From positions 31,557 to 95,556 of the forward strand of contig JAFYRB010000087.1 of NCBI GenBank assembly GCA_017559615.1: DNA of 64,000 nucleotides, given 5' to 3'. Shown piece by piece: positions 44,716 to 54,844 of the stretch (the stretch's first letter is position 1; each line of letters begins with the position of its first letter). The notes under the pieces were generated by a model. The model was not told the DNA's origin. It worked only from the letters and a program-made list of their open reading frames with translations, and did not search any database. The stretch comes from Alistipes sp. Its GTDB lineage: Bacteria; Bacteroidota; Bacteroidia; Bacteroidales; Rikenellaceae. A program made the position numbers and the translations under genes.

Positions 44716-46872
44716 TTAGTCGTAGAACGACCACGAGATACCAAACTTGAACATACGTGGATTTAGTGGATAGTGAGCCACCTGGAAGTACTCACCATTA
44801 CCAAATAGGTTCTGGTTTAGGTGTTGCAACTTAAGCAAAATACGCATACGCTTCCACTTCGCCGACAAAAAGAGATCGAGATATGGATAGTTACCTATCC
44901 TAACCTCGCGCTGATTGTAGAAGGCCGAAAGTGCAGGATTGTAGCTTGGAGCGTAGTATGCCGTATTGAAACGGCCGTCCAAACCTATCTGCACACGTAA
45001 CACATCGCGCACAACCCAGAACTCGTAGTAGTACGAGAGGAAGGCGCTGAAGAGTGGTACGGGAAGCACGCTCTCATTGGATGTGATTTGCACCAATGCC
45101 CTATGGTCTAAGTGGACTCCCGCAAAACGGAAATCCTTGCGAGCATACAAACTCGTGAGGCTCACATTTCCTGAGTTCTGTGCCACGCGGCTATCAGCGC
45201 CATAGTACACCATATTGCCTATGACACCCTGCCAAGCACCCAACTCAAGGGCGATATCAGGAACCGAGAAGTTCACCTCGAAACGAGTTTCAGACTCCTT
45301 ATCGAAGGAGTTAAACCACACATAGTGGTTTGAGAATAGATTCTCCTGCCAATAGGATGGCGTGCGAAGCTCCTGACTGAAGCTACCACGAAGAATCAAA
45401 GGAAGTTCACGAATATAGGCTCTAAGGGTGATATCAGCACCCAAAGATAGATCTCCACCACGATATCCCGAAGGGTAGTACTTTGCATTCACACCCCAAT
45501 CGGCATAGCGCTTTATCTTACCACCCGTGGCACCATACACATACCACGAAGTGCGTTTATCGCGAGTCATACCACCTCGGAGGTAATCCTCGAGGCGCAA
45601 ATAGGAGTAGGTATGAAGGTCCACACCGATACCAGCATCAATAGTCGACACCACACCATCACGATCCCAAGGCTGCAACTGCACAAAGACCTTATTCGAG
45701 AGCAGACGCTCCGAGATAGAGTCGCGCGTGGTCTCAGGATCGATAAACCAATCGTCGTAGTACGACAAATCTCTCGCAGGCTCCCACTTCTCGGTCTCCT
45801 CGTTATATTGACCGCGCTGGTTGGTATACGTACCGCGCTTATCTCTATAAATCTTCGACCACGTGTTATACTCGAGCTGATGACCTACGTACACCGCAGG
45901 GATATCAGCCAACGAGAAGTCATACTCCGTAACACGCTGCAACGGAATGGCAATAGCCTGCTTAATGAAGAGGGCGTTGTTGCGATAGGTATTCTGCGCC
46001 TCCGACGATGAGAGTCGCATAGGCACACCCGAAGGCATCTCAAAAACTGTATCGGCGATAGCCCACTCACCTACGACACCACCATTCTCGCGAGCCTCAA
46101 TCTTATTGTTCATATACGCCGCGTGAACCGAATAGCGCTTACCCGTATATGCCACACCCACCGAGAGGTTATGATTTTTGGTGCGCTGCCACTCGTAGAG
46201 GCCCATCGTACCACGCGACTTATAGTTGACGTTGAAGGAGAGCGATGGCGAGATATTCTGCGAATGGACAATCTCGAAATGCTCCTCACGATAACGCTTC
46301 TGTCCCGACTCCAAGTAGGTCATATTCGTAAGCGCAGTCTTACCGTTGTAGAACGGCACGTTGTCGATACGCGAGGTATAGGCATCGTAGCTACGGGCAA
46401 AGATAAAGTCGGGGTCCTGACGGCGGTCAAACCAATTGACAGCCTGGGTAGATTGTCCAAGACCACCAAGAGCCATATCACCCACACCCTTGCGATAGAA
46501 GACATAGTCCAAGCGCCAATCAGCGAGTGTGGTATCCAGTGGCATAATATTCACGCGGTTGTAGTGCGTGTCGATGGTCCACTTCCAGTTCTTGAGCGCA
46601 CGCACCGTATCCGAGAAGTAGTACGACTCCAAGGCTCTGCGCTCACGTCTTTTACCCGTCTCGGTGGTATCGGCACCCTCGCCTTCCATACCCTCTTCGC
46701 CCTCCATCATTCCGGTATTATCCATACCAGGGATGCCGGCGCCGAACATATCATTGCCCTGACCGCCACGCTGTGCGCGGGCCAACGATGCAGCATCGAG
46801 CTGGGCATACGCAACGTGTGGTAACAAGAGTGCTACCACCGCGCTAAGGAGTATGACCTTCAACCACTGCAT
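44716..46872 (-). CDS. Putative outer-membrane porin (Porin_10-like)
   Basis: 718 aa. Signal peptide (LLPHVAYAQ), then a Gly/Met/Glu-rich low-complexity segment (about 35-75: GMDNTGMMEGEEGMEGEG), then a long beta-rich region with alternating aromatic residues and conserved NWFDRRQDPDFIFA near residue 145. It ends in an aromatic strand (MFKFGISWSFYD) typical of outer-membrane barrels. Proteins of this type are widespread in Bacteroidetes and labelled putative porins; substrate unknown. It lies 14 bases downstream of pssA. Confidence 0.85.
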   Translation of the reverse strand: MQWLKVILLSAVVALLLPHVAYAQLDAASLARAQRGGQGNDMFGAGIPGMDNTGMMEGEEGMEGEGADTTETGKRRERRALESYYFSDTVRALKNWKWTIDTHYNRVNIMPLDTTLADWRLDYVFYRKGVGDMALGGLGQSTQAVNWFDRRQDPDFIFARSYDAYTSRIDNVPFYNGKTALTNMTYLESGQKRYREEHFEIVHSQNISPSLSFNVNYKSRGTMGLYEWQRTKNHNLSVGVAYTGKRYSVHAAYMNNKIEARENGGVVGEWAIADTVFEMPSGVPMRLSSSEAQNTYRNNALFIKQAIAIPLQRVTEYDFSLADIPAVYVGHQLEYNTWSKIYRDKRGTYTNQRGQYNEETEKWEPARDLSYYDDWFIDPETTRDSISERLLSNKVFVQLQPWDRDGVVSTIDAGIGVDLHTYSYLRLEDYLRGGMTRDKRTSWYVYGATGGKIKRYADWGVNAKYYPSGYRGGDLSLGADITLRAYIRELPLILRGSFSQELRTPSYWQENLFSNHYVWFNSFDKESETRFEVNFSVPDIALELGAWQGVIGNMVYYGADSRVAQNSGNVSLTSLYARKDFRFAGVHLDHRALVQITSNESVLPVPLFSAFLSYYYEFWVVRDVLRVQIGLDGRFNTAYYAPSYNPALSAFYNQREVRIGNYPYLDLFLSAKWKRMRILLKLQHLNQNLFGNGEYFQVAHYPLNPRMFKFGISWSFYD

Positions 46873-46886
46873 CTTAAGTCAAAAAA

Positions 46887-47615
46887 TTATCGGTTACGAC
46901 CTACGAACAACCATCTGAGTGTCGACACCACGATATAGAGAACGATAATCGACAGCACAGCGTATGTAGGAACTAAAATAATAATCAACAACGACACCAA
47001 AATAAAGCCATAGCGAAGCTCATTACCACGCCATCCGAAGCCCTTGAACTTGAGGGCAAACATACGAATTGGACTGATAAGAAGCACCGCAGCAGCGATG
47101 CTTATTGCGAGGATATGCTCCTGATAGAGAGCCACACTACCCTGCTCATACAACATTGCTAACGACAATAACATCAACGCATTAGCAGGCGTAGGCAAGC
47201 CACAAAACTCGGTCGCCTGAGTAGTGTCGATATTGAACTTCGCGAGGCGCAACACCGAGAATGCCGCGATGATAAGCACCACGTACGAGGCATATCCCAT
47301 CCACTCCGCATTAAGGCCATAGAACGACGTTGTGTGGATATAGATATCGTACATCACCACCGCTGGCACAACGCCAAAGGTCACATCGTCGGCCAACGAG
47401 TCGAGCTGCACTCCGAGTGGCGACTGCTGCTTCATAAGGCGCGCCACAAAGCCATCGAAAAAGTCGAAGACCGAAGCGGCAATGATAAGCCAAAACGCTG
47501 TCTCGTAGGCGTGATAGCGGAGTGTCACGATGAGTGCCACAACGCCCGCCAAGAGGTTGCAGAGCGTGAGCAGGTTTGCTGGCGTGAAGAGCCTGATGTT
47601 TTTAACCTCGTTCAT
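46887..47615 (-). CDS. pssA: CDP-diacylglycerol-serine O-phosphatidyltransferase
   Basis: 242 aa integral membrane enzyme making phosphatidylserine from CDP-diacylglycerol and serine. The CDP-alcohol phosphotransferase signature DG-x2-AR-x8-G-x3-D-x3-D is complete in FFDGFVARLMKQ...LGVQLDSLAD (about 52-75). Six to eight hydrophobic segments are visible. It is the first gene of a minus-strand unit with the porin and the transglycosylase. Divergent from manC, with back-to-back promoters. Confidence 0.94.
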   Translation of the reverse strand: MNEVKNIRLFTPANLLTLCNLLAGVVALIVTLRYHAYETAFWLIIAASVFDFFDGFVARLMKQQSPLGVQLDSLADDVTFGVVPAVVMYDIYIHTTSFYGLNAEWMGYASYVVLIIAAFSVLRLAKFNIDTTQATEFCGLPTPANALMLLSLAMLYEQGSVALYQEHILAISIAAAVLLISPIRMFALKFKGFGWRGNELRYGFILVSLLIIILVPTYAVLSIIVLYIVVSTLRWLFVGRNR

Positions 47616-47677
47616 AGTTTTGTCCTAATTTTTTTCGATATTTTGGCACGGTAATAGTTTTTAAAAGTGCCAAATAT

Positions 47678-47709
47678 TTTGCAAAGATACAAAAATAATT
47701 TTATCTTTG
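47678..47709 (+). promoter_or_regulatory. Promoter of manC, overlapping the divergent pssA -7 element
   Basis: TTTG at 47678-47681, 20 bases, TATCTTTG at 47702-47709. The minus-strand TATCTTTG for pssA lies at 47682-47689, inside the spacer, so the two promoters occupy the same DNA. Confidence 0.75.
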
Positions 47710-47743
47710 TGTAAATTTTATAAAATTTAAGAGACAAAAAGCA

Positions 47744-48817
47744 ATGAAGAGTAATCGCTATTGTGTAATTATGGCGGGTGGCATAGGCACACGCTTCTGG
47801 CCGATGAGTCGCAAAAAGTGTCCAAAGCAGTTCCTCGACATACTCGGCACGGGACGTTCGTTCATCCGTCACACATTCGAGAGATTTGCCAATATTATCC
47901 CAATAGAGAACTTCATAGTAGTAACAAATAAGAGCTATAAGGAGCTTGTGATGCAGCACATCCCTGAGCTTACCGAGGAGCAGATTCTCTGTGAGCCAAT
48001 AGGTCGCAATACTGCACCCTGCATCGCCTATGCTGCATATACGTTGCTTAAGAAAAATCCTAATGCCGAGATGGTCGTTACACCATCTGACCACCTCATA
48101 CTCAACGAAGTAGAGTTTACGCGTGTTGTCGAGAGTTCACTCGAATTTGTGCAATATCGCAACGCCCTGATGACCATCGGCATACAGCCCACACGCCCCG
48201 AAACAGGCTACGGATATATCCAGAAATCGAACCTCGAGGAGATATGCAAGGTGAAGTGTTTCACCGAGAAACCTAACCGCGAAATGGCCGAGGCATTTTT
48301 GGAGTGTGGCGAATTTTTGTGGAACTCTGGAATCTTCATCTGGAAGGTGCGCGACATCATCGAGGCTTTCGAGAAGCATCTTCCAAATCACGCCGCGCTG
48401 TTTAGCAACATCTCGGAGCTTCTCGGCACCGCACGCGAGGAGCAGGCCATAGCTGAAGTATTCTCGGAGTGTCGTGCAATCTCCATCGACTATGGTGTGA
48501 TGGAGATGGCCGATAACGTCTACGTACACTGCGGCGACTTCGGTTGGAGCGACGTGGGAACGTGGGGTTCGATATATCAGCACTCGCGCAAGGATAAGTA
48601 TGCCAACGCGATGAGTAGCGACAAAATTAAGGTTTACGACACTCGTAACTCGTTGATTACCATACCAGAGGAGAAAATCGCAGTGGTAAGCGGATTGAAG
48701 GATTATATCGTTGTTGACACGCCCGACGTGCTGATGATTTGCCCTATGAGCGACGAGCAGAACATCAAGAGTTTCATCGAGGATGTGAAATTCGACATCG
48801 GCGATAAGCATATCTAA
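47744..48817 (+). CDS. manC: Mannose-1-phosphate guanylyltransferase
   Basis: 357 aa. Nucleotidyltransferase motif MAGGIGTRFWPMSRKKCPKQFLD (about 10-32), followed by the EPIGRNTAPCIAYAA, VTPSDHLI and FTEKPNREMAE blocks. It makes GDP-mannose from mannose 1-phosphate and GTP, feeding GDP-sugar pathways for surface glycans. Length is that of the single-domain enzymes without an isomerase half. Monocistronic, with a full promoter and a strong terminator. Confidence 0.94.
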   Translation: MKSNRYCVIMAGGIGTRFWPMSRKKCPKQFLDILGTGRSFIRHTFERFANIIPIENFIVVTNKSYKELVMQHIPELTEEQILCEPIGRNTAPCIAYAAYTLLKKNPNAEMVVTPSDHLILNEVEFTRVVESSLEFVQYRNALMTIGIQPTRPETGYGYIQKSNLEEICKVKCFTEKPNREMAEAFLECGEFLWNSGIFIWKVRDIIEAFEKHLPNHAALFSNISELLGTAREEQAIAEVFSECRAISIDYGVMEMADNVYVHCGDFGWSDVGTWGSIYQHSRKDKYANAMSSDKIKVYDTRNSLITIPEEKIAVVSGLKDYIVVDTPDVLMICPMSDEQNIKSFIEDVKFDIGDKHI

Positions 48818-48858
48818 ATCGCCAAGCGGCAACACATAACATTACAAAACAGAGTAAG

Positions 48859-48892
48859 GGTGTTCACTTTCGAGGTGGGCACCTTTTTTTTT
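48859..48892 (+). terminator. Terminator of manC
   Basis: GGTGTTCAC pairs with GTGGGCACC (two G-U pairs), loop TTTCGAG, followed by nine Ts. Confidence 0.85.
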
Positions 48893-49022
48893 CACGATGC
48901 AAAGTGTAAAATGAGTATTTCGAGGGCAATTGTAACGGCAAAGCGGACTTGTTAGACAATTTTTGTGGATAAAATGTTATAAACAAACCCTCCGCTCCCT
49001 CTTATTTCTATGAAATAATATC

Positions 49023-49030
49023 TATTTTTG
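49023..49030 (+). promoter_or_regulatory. Candidate -7 element of lon
   Basis: TATTTTTG fits TAnnTTTG, 93 bases before the lon start. The 306-bp gap 48818-49123 otherwise holds the manC terminator and two short inverted repeats in the lon leader (CACC-aaa-GGTG and TTGCA-N7-TGCAA); no gene is seen. Confidence 0.45.
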
Positions 49031-49123
49031 CACGTTGAGTAGTTATAACCCCACCAAAGGTGAGGTGTTTGCATTTAGATTGCAACTTTAAAATAGCGAG
49101 AATAAGAATAAAAACATATTGAT

Positions 49124-51544
49124 ATGAAGAAGAAGGAGAACGAATTTGATGATTTGGGACTTGTCCCAGAGCTCTTCGATGGTAAGCACCAGGTGATACC
49201 TATCATCTCGGGTGGCGATGACACCATCGAGGATGTTACACTACCAGAGGTGTTGCCTATCCTCACACTCCGCAGCTCGGTAATCTTCCCTGGCTCGGTA
49301 ACCCCTATCACCGTAGGTCGCGCGAAGTCTATCGCATTGGTACGCGCCGTAGAGGCTGCAGATGGCCTACTTGGTGCTGTGCTTCAGACCGATAGCTCGA
49401 TTGAGGACCCACAGCCTAACGATATGCACAAGGTGGGAACGTCGGCACGCATCCTCAAGATTTTGGAGATGCCTAATGGCAACCTTACCGTAATTCTCTC
49501 GGGCTTGGAGAAGATTGAGGTTGGCGAGTATATCTCTACGCAGCCATACTTCAAGGCCACCGTAACCCCTATTCAGGATAGCACTCCCGATGCGAAGAAC
49601 GTGGAGTTTATGGCCCTTGTGGACTCTATCAAGGAGGTTGCGCTCAACATTATCAACATCTCGCAGTCGATGCCAAAGGAGGCTGCGTTTGCCATCAAGA
49701 ACCTCGATTCGAGCCGCGCTATCGTGAACTTCATCTGCTCGAATATGGACCTTACCGACGATGACCGTCAGTATCTCCTCGAGGCTCCAGGACTCCTCGC
49801 ACGCTCACGCCGTCTGCTTGAGATTTTGGTTCGCGAGCAGCAGTTGGCAGAGCTTAAGAACGATATTCAGAATCGCATGAAGCGCGACATAGATAAGCAG
49901 CAGAAGGACTACTACCTCCAGCAGCAGATGCGTGTTATTCAGGATGAGCTTGGCGACGGTATGGATGCCGACGTGGAGCGTCTCCGTGAGGCCGCGAAGG
50001 AGAAGAAGTGGTCGCAGGCTACGGCCGAGTTGTTCGAGAAGGAGGTTGCAAAGCTCGAGCGCCTCAACCCTGCGGTTGCGGAGTACTCGGTGCAGATTAA
50101 CTACCTTCAGCTTATGCTCGACCTTCCTTGGGATGTGATGACCGAGGACCACCTCGACCTTACGGCAGTTAAGGCGCAGCTCGACAAGGATCACTTTGGC
50201 CTCGACGAGGTGAAGGAGCGTCTGTTGGAGCATCTCGCAGTTATCAAGCTCAAGGGCGACCTTAAGTCACCTATTCTCTGCCTCTATGGCCCTCCAGGAG
50301 TTGGTAAGACATCGTTGGGTAAGTCTGTTGCCGAGGCTATGGGACGTAAGTTTGGCCGCATATCTCTCGGTGGCTTGCACGACGAGTCGGAGATTCGTGG
50401 TCACCGCCGTACGTATATCGGTGCTATGCCAGGCCGTATCATCGAGACTATCAAGCGTTGTGGCGCGTCGAACCCTGTAATCATCCTCGACGAGATTGAC
50501 AAGGTATCTCGTTCGAACCACGGCGACCCATCGAGCGCACTTTTGGAGGTTCTGGACCCAGAGCAGAACACTACGTTCCACGATAACTACCTCGATACGG
50601 AGTACGACCTCTCGAAGGTGTTGTTCATCGCTACGGCAAACAACATCGAGAATATCTCGGCAGCGTTGCGCGACCGTATGGAGATGATTAACATCCCTGG
50701 CTATATTCTTGAGGATAAGGTACATATCGCACAGGAGCATCTCGTAAAGAAGCAGCGCGAGGCACACGGCGTAGCAGAGGAGCAGCTCAGCCTTACGGAC
50801 GAGGCCGTAGTACGTATCATCGAGGATTACACCCGCGAGTCGGGCGTTCGTACCCTCGATAAGGGCATCGCAAAGATTGCGCGTCACAGAGCCAAGGCTA
50901 TCGCCTTCGAGGAGGAGATTAAGCCTACGATTGAGGCTGATATGTTGGAGCCTATCTTGGGTAAGCCAATCTTCCGTAACGACCGCTACGACATCGCAGG
51001 TATGCGTGGCGTGGTGACAGGTTTGGCGTGGACACAGGTGGGTGGCGACATTCTCTACATCGAGTCTATCCTCACGCCAGGTAAGGGTAAGCTCTCGCTT
51101 ACGGGTAACCTCGGTGACGTGATGAAGGAGTCAGCAACCATAGCCTTCGAGTGGGTTAAGGCTCACCACGAGGAGTTGGGCATCGAGGCCAAGAAGTTCG
51201 AGGAGTATGACCTCAACATCCACGTTCCAGAGGGTGCAGTACCTAAGGATGGCCCTTCAGCGGGTATCACAATGGTAACATCCATCGTTTCGACATACAC
51301 AGGCCGCGAGGTTAAGGAGCGTGTTGCGATGACGGGTGAGACAACGTTGCGTGGTCGTGTGACTGCCGTGGGTGGCATCCGCGAGAAGATTCTTGCTGCG
51401 AAGCGTGCGGGTATCACCGAGCTTATCCTCTCGGAGGAGAATCGCAAGGATATCGAGGAGATTAAGCCTGACTACGTTGCGGGACTTTCATTCCACTACG
51501 TTAGAACCAACGACGAGGTGCTGGAGTTGGCACTTTTGAAATAA
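49124..51544 (+). CDS. lon: ATP-dependent protease Lon
   Basis: 806 aa, standard size. Substrate-binding N-domain (about 40-240), central coiled coil, AAA+ module with Walker [14 protein letters not shown] and Walker [10 protein letters not shown], and a C-terminal protease domain with the Ser-Lys dyad: Ser in [10 protein letters not shown] and Lys in ILAAKRAGI. It degrades damaged and regulatory proteins in the cytosol. It heads a plus-strand run with the UbiD-like and HhH genes (spacings 13 and 3 bases). Confidence 0.98.
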   Translation: MKKKENEFDDLGLVPELFDGKHQVIPIISGGDDTIEDVTLPEVLPILTLRSSVIFPGSVTPITVGRAKSIALVRAVEAADGLLGAVLQTDSSIEDPQPNDMHKVGTSARILKILEMPNGNLTVILSGLEKIEVGEYISTQPYFKATVTPIQDSTPDAKNVEFMALVDSIKEVALNIINISQSMPKEAAFAIKNLDSSRAIVNFICSNMDLTDDDRQYLLEAPGLLARSRRLLEILVREQQLAELKNDIQNRMKRDIDKQQKDYYLQQQMRVIQDELGDGMDADVERLREAAKEKKWSQATAELFEKEVAKLERLNPAVAEYSVQINYLQLMLDLPWDVMTEDHLDLTAVKAQLDKDHFGLDEVKERLLEHLAVIKLKGDLKSPILCLYGPPGVGKTSLGKSVAEAMGRKFGRISLGGLHDESEIRGHRRTYIGAMPGRIIETIKRCGASNPVIILDEIDKVSRSNHGDPSSALLEVLDPEQNTTFHDNYLDTEYDLSKVLFIATANNIENISAALRDRMEMINIPGYILEDKVHIAQEHLVKKQREAHGVAEEQLSLTDEAVVRIIEDYTRESGVRTLDKGIAKIARHRAKAIAFEEEIKPTIEADMLEPILGKPIFRNDRYDIAGMRGVVTGLAWTQVGGDILYIESILTPGKGKLSLTGNLGDVMKESATIAFEWVKAHHEELGIEAKKFEEYDLNIHVPEGAVPKDGPSAGITMVTSIVSTYTGREVKERVAMTGETTLRGRVTAVGGIREKILAAKRAGITELILSEENRKDIEEIKPDYVAGLSFHYVRTNDEVLELALLK

Positions 51545-51557
51545 ACCGAATATAGTT

Positions 51558-53399
51558 ATGAGACTCCGCGAGTTTATAGCAAAACTGGAGGCCGAGGGCG
51601 AGCTTCTACGCATCAAGAGCAAGGTCGACACACGTCTTGAGATGTGTGAGATTGTAGACCGCATTTCGAAGTGCGAGGGTGGCGGCAAGGCTGTACTCTT
51701 CGAGAATACAGGCACCGACTACCCTGTACTTATGAATATGATGGGCTCGGATAGGCGTATGGCGATGGCTCTCGGCGTGGACTCCCTCGAGGAGATTTCA
51801 ACACGCATAGATAACCTCCTAAAGGGCGCTATGTCGCCCAAGAACTCACTCTGGGAGAAGCTACAGATGCTACCTCTGTTGAAGGATGTGGCGAAGTGGT
51901 TTCCAAAGCGTAGCACCCAGCGTGGCGAGTGTCAGGAGGTGGTATGGCAGGGCGAGGATGTGGACCTCGGAAAAATTCCTATCATCACCTCGTGGCCATA
52001 CGATGGTGGAGCCTTCATAACCCTTCCGATGGTTGCAACGCAGGACCCCGAAACGGGAATCCCAAACCTCGGAATGTACCGTATGCAGATTTTCGATAAG
52101 CGCACTACGGGAATGCATTGGCACCGCCATAAGACTGGTGCGCGCCACTACGATGCTTATAAGCGTCTGGGCAAGCGTATGCCCGTAAGTGTGGCTATTG
52201 GTGGTGACCCTGCCTATATCTACTCCGCTACGGCACCTATGCCCGATAATATGGACGAGATGCTGCTGGCGGGTATGCTACGCCAGAAGCCCGTAAAGTT
52301 GGTGAAGTGCCTGACGAATGATTTGTGGGTGCCTGCCGACTGCGACTTTGTATTGGAGGGATATGTGGATACCTCCGAGGAGCTTACCGTGGAGGGACCT
52401 TTTGGCGACCACACGGGTTTCTACTCCCTTACGGACCTCTACCCAAAGTTCCACATCGAGGCAATCACCGCGCGCCGCGATGCCGTCTACCCCGCTACTA
52501 TCGTGGGTGTACCACCTATGGAGGATGCCTACATCGCAAAGGCCACCGAGCGCATATTCCTCGCGCCAATTCGCCTTGCCGTACAACCCGAGGTGCGTGA
52601 CCTCTATATGCCTATCGAGGGTACGGCACACAACATCGCTCTTGTATCTATCGTAAAGCGATACCTCGGACAGCCTAACAAGGTGGCACAGGGGCTTTGG
52701 GGCGCGGGACAGATGATGTTTAACAAATATATGGTCGTAGCACCCGAGGAGTGTGACATACGCTCGAAGGAGGGTGTGCTGCGCCGCATTGCAAATATCA
52801 ACCCACAGCGCAACCTCATCTGGTCAGAGGGCATTCTTGATGTCTTGGACCACGCAACAAAGACTACAGGCTACGGCTCGAAGCTCGCAATAGATATTAC
52901 GGATGTGGAGGCCACACCACGTAGCTTCAACGTGCCACGCACGGCACATCCAGCGGGTGGCGTGGAGTTGTTCAACACCGAACTTGCGAAGGAGTATGGT
53001 ATCTTGATTCTCTATGCCGAGCGAGAGTGGCGAGAGAAAATTGACGTGGAGGCATATATCGAGCAGAATGGCTTTACGGATATGAAGGTTGTTGCACTCT
53101 TCGACCGCGGAGCTGCGGGAAGTATGACGCTATCGGATTTGTTGTGGCTTGCTGCGGCAAACACCGACCCTAAGCGCGACATCCGCATCCACGAGGGTAT
53201 GATAATCGTCGATGCTCGCTCGAAGCGCCCAGGATATGGCGACAACCCTTCGCGATTCCCAAATGCTGTGACATCACTCCCCGAGACCATTCATCTTGTT
53301 GACGAGCGTTGGCAGGAGTATGGCATTGGCGAACTTATCGAGTCACCATCGCGCCGCTACCGCAAGATATGGCTCTCGGATAGCGAACAATGGCTCTAA
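51558..53399 (+). CDS. UbiD-family decarboxylase
   Basis: 613 aa. UbiD-type (de)carboxylases use prenylated FMN. Recognisable blocks are MRLREFIAKLEAEGELLRI at the start, WPYDGGAFITLPMV, MYRMQIFDKRTTGMHWHRHKTGARHY, EGPFGDHTGFYS (with the conserved acidic region) and WSEGILDVLDHA. Homologues in Bacteroidetes are often called menaquinone biosynthesis decarboxylase, but the substrate is not shown by sequence, and no menaquinone genes or UbiX flavin prenyltransferase are in the window. Confidence 0.9.
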   Translation: MRLREFIAKLEAEGELLRIKSKVDTRLEMCEIVDRISKCEGGGKAVLFENTGTDYPVLMNMMGSDRRMAMALGVDSLEEISTRIDNLLKGAMSPKNSLWEKLQMLPLLKDVAKWFPKRSTQRGECQEVVWQGEDVDLGKIPIITSWPYDGGAFITLPMVATQDPETGIPNLGMYRMQIFDKRTTGMHWHRHKTGARHYDAYKRLGKRMPVSVAIGGDPAYIYSATAPMPDNMDEMLLAGMLRQKPVKLVKCLTNDLWVPADCDFVLEGYVDTSEELTVEGPFGDHTGFYSLTDLYPKFHIEAITARRDAVYPATIVGVPPMEDAYIAKATERIFLAPIRLAVQPEVRDLYMPIEGTAHNIALVSIVKRYLGQPNKVAQGLWGAGQMMFNKYMVVAPEECDIRSKEGVLRRIANINPQRNLIWSEGILDVLDHATKTTGYGSKLAIDITDVEATPRSFNVPRTAHPAGGVELFNTELAKEYGILILYAEREWREKIDVEAYIEQNGFTDMKVVALFDRGAAGSMTLSDLLWLAAANTDPKRDIRIHEGMIIVDARSKRPGYGDNPSRFPNAVTSLPETIHLVDERWQEYGIGELIESPSRRYRKIWLSDSEQWL

Positions 53400-53402
53400 G
53401 GT

Positions 53403-54458
53403 ATGCATAACACCGCCTCGCAACATAAACGTGGAGCGCTCATAACAATCCTTCTTGTGGTTGTTATAGTGGTTGTTGGCTCGCTATCTCACCCAAGAGC
53501 AAAGATAGCAAGGCATCAGGCAGTGACTGAAAGTGCAGTGACGAAAGATAGCGTCGTCCTACATCTGCACGCCTTCGACCCTAACGAGGTGGAGTATCTC
53601 GAACTTACCGAGATGGGCATCGAGCGCGACATCGCCGTAAGCATCATCCGCTGGAGGGAGGCGGGCAAGGTCTATCGCATAAAGGAGGATGTGGCACTCT
53701 GCCACGCGATGACCGACTCGCTATACACCATCCTCGAACCATATATTATAATAGGTGAGAAGTATCGCTTTCATCCCAAGAGTTACGACAATGCCGAGAA
53801 GCGCAATATCGCAACCGTAACCATCACCCCATTCCGCATCGACACTGCAACGGTGGAGTATCTCCAGACGCTTGGCTTCACCGCTCGTCAGGCGGCGCTT
53901 GTTGTGCGATACCGCGATATGATTGGTGGCTACCGCAACTTTGCGGAGTTTAAGGAGTGCTACGCCGTGGATAGCACGATGGCCGAGCGACTAAAGCCAT
54001 ACATCATCTTCCCCAAGGAGGAGACTCCCTTGATAGTTGCAACACCCGAGCTTGTCGACATCAATACTGCCGACTCGGCAACCCTCGTACGCCTACCTGG
54101 CATCGGGGCAAAGAGCGCACAAGCAATCATCGAATATCGCAAATTGCTGGGTGGTTACTACGATATTTCGCAAATAAAGGCACTTTCGGTGGTTACGGAG
54201 GAGAATTTTTGCAAATTTTCACAACAAATTTACTGTGATAGTGCGAGAATTGAGAAAATTTATATTAACTTTGCACGCCCTAAAGAGTTAGAGGTTCATC
54301 CATATTTATCGAACCGAATGCTCAGGCAGATTATTAACCACAGAGAATTGAAAGGAGGTTGGAGTACCATAGAAGAGATGATAGACTCTAAAATATTTAA
54401 CACAGAGGAGGCTGCGCGAATAGCGCCGTATCTCGATTTTGGTACACCAGAGGCATAG
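53403..54458 (+). CDS. Membrane-anchored helix-hairpin-helix (ComEA-like) protein
   Basis: 351 aa. One N-terminal membrane segment (ALITILLVVVIVVVGSL, about 13-29). Several HhH units follow: FDPNEVEYLELTEMGIERDIAVSIIRWR, FRIDTATVEYLQTLGFTARQAALVVRYR, the canonical VDINTADSATLVRLPGIGAKSAQAIIEYR near 215-243, and a last degenerate one near the C-terminus. HhH repeats bind DNA backbone without sequence preference; ComEA uses them for DNA uptake, but most Bacteroidetes members have no known role. Encoded 3 bases after the UbiD-like gene. Confidence 0.85.
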   Translation: MHNTASQHKRGALITILLVVVIVVVGSLSHPRAKIARHQAVTESAVTKDSVVLHLHAFDPNEVEYLELTEMGIERDIAVSIIRWREAGKVYRIKEDVALCHAMTDSLYTILEPYIIIGEKYRFHPKSYDNAEKRNIATVTITPFRIDTATVEYLQTLGFTARQAALVVRYRDMIGGYRNFAEFKECYAVDSTMAERLKPYIIFPKEETPLIVATPELVDINTADSATLVRLPGIGAKSAQAIIEYRKLLGGYYDISQIKALSVVTEENFCKFSQQIYCDSARIEKIYINFARPKELEVHPYLSNRMLRQIINHRELKGGWSTIEEMIDSKIFNTEEAARIAPYLDFGTPEA

Positions 54459-54485
54459 CTATAAGACCACCTTACAAGAACATTA

Positions 54486-54559
54486 GCCTGCGAGGTATTA
54501 GGAATACTCAAACGTAGGCACCGCCTAACGAATTAGGCAACCGCCATAGAAGATATGGC
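54486..54559 (+). promoter_or_regulatory. Structured rpsU leader with three stem-loops
   Basis: Hairpin 1: GCCTGCG/CGTAGGC (54486-54519) with inner GTATT/AATAC. Hairpin 2: GCCTAA-cgaa-TTAGGC (54523-54538). Hairpin 3: GCCATA-gaaga-TATGGC (54543-54559). Each begins GCC, ends GGC, and they are separated by ACC or AACC. A candidate ribosomal-protein autoregulatory leader. Confidence 0.65.
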
Positions 54560-54606
54560 AACCACAACAAACAAGATTTTTAAAAACTAAAAAAAAGAAT
54601 AGAACT

Positions 54607-54798
54607 ATGATTATTATGAAGTTGCAGGAGGGTGAGAACATCGAGCGCGCCCTTAAGAAGTTTAAGAGAAAGTATGAGCGTACAGGCGTATTGAAGGAGC
54701 TTCGTCGTCGTCAGTACTTCACAAAGCCTTCAATTGCAAAGCGTGAGGCTATGCAGCACGCAATCTATGTTGAGCATACTTACCGTCAGGAGGAGTAA
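54607..54798 (+). CDS. rpsU: 30S ribosomal protein bS21
   Basis: 63 aa. The sequence MIIMKLQEGENIERALKKFKRK and the basic RRRQYFTKPS stretch are those of Bacteroidetes bS21. It binds near the 3' end of 16S rRNA, and in Bacteroidetes ribosomes it helps to cover the anti-Shine-Dalgarno. The first ATG is preferred over the one three codons on because it aligns with other bS21 proteins. There is no Shine-Dalgarno upstream, but AGGAGG occurs inside the gene at 54626-54631. It is preceded by a three-hairpin leader and followed by two G-tract terminators. Confidence 0.96.
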   Translation: MIIMKLQEGENIERALKKFKRKYERTGVLKELRRRQYFTKPSIAKREAMQHAIYVEHTYRQEE

Positions 54799-54844
54799 TA
54801 ATCAATATCTTATGTGAGTTGCCTTGTGCAACACATCACAAACA

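Noticed and set aside
47612..48094. A 160-codon minus-strand frame across the pssA-manC promoter region
   Set aside because: It overlaps the manC coding start and both promoters, and its translation is rich in Cys, Tyr and Leu without any domain.
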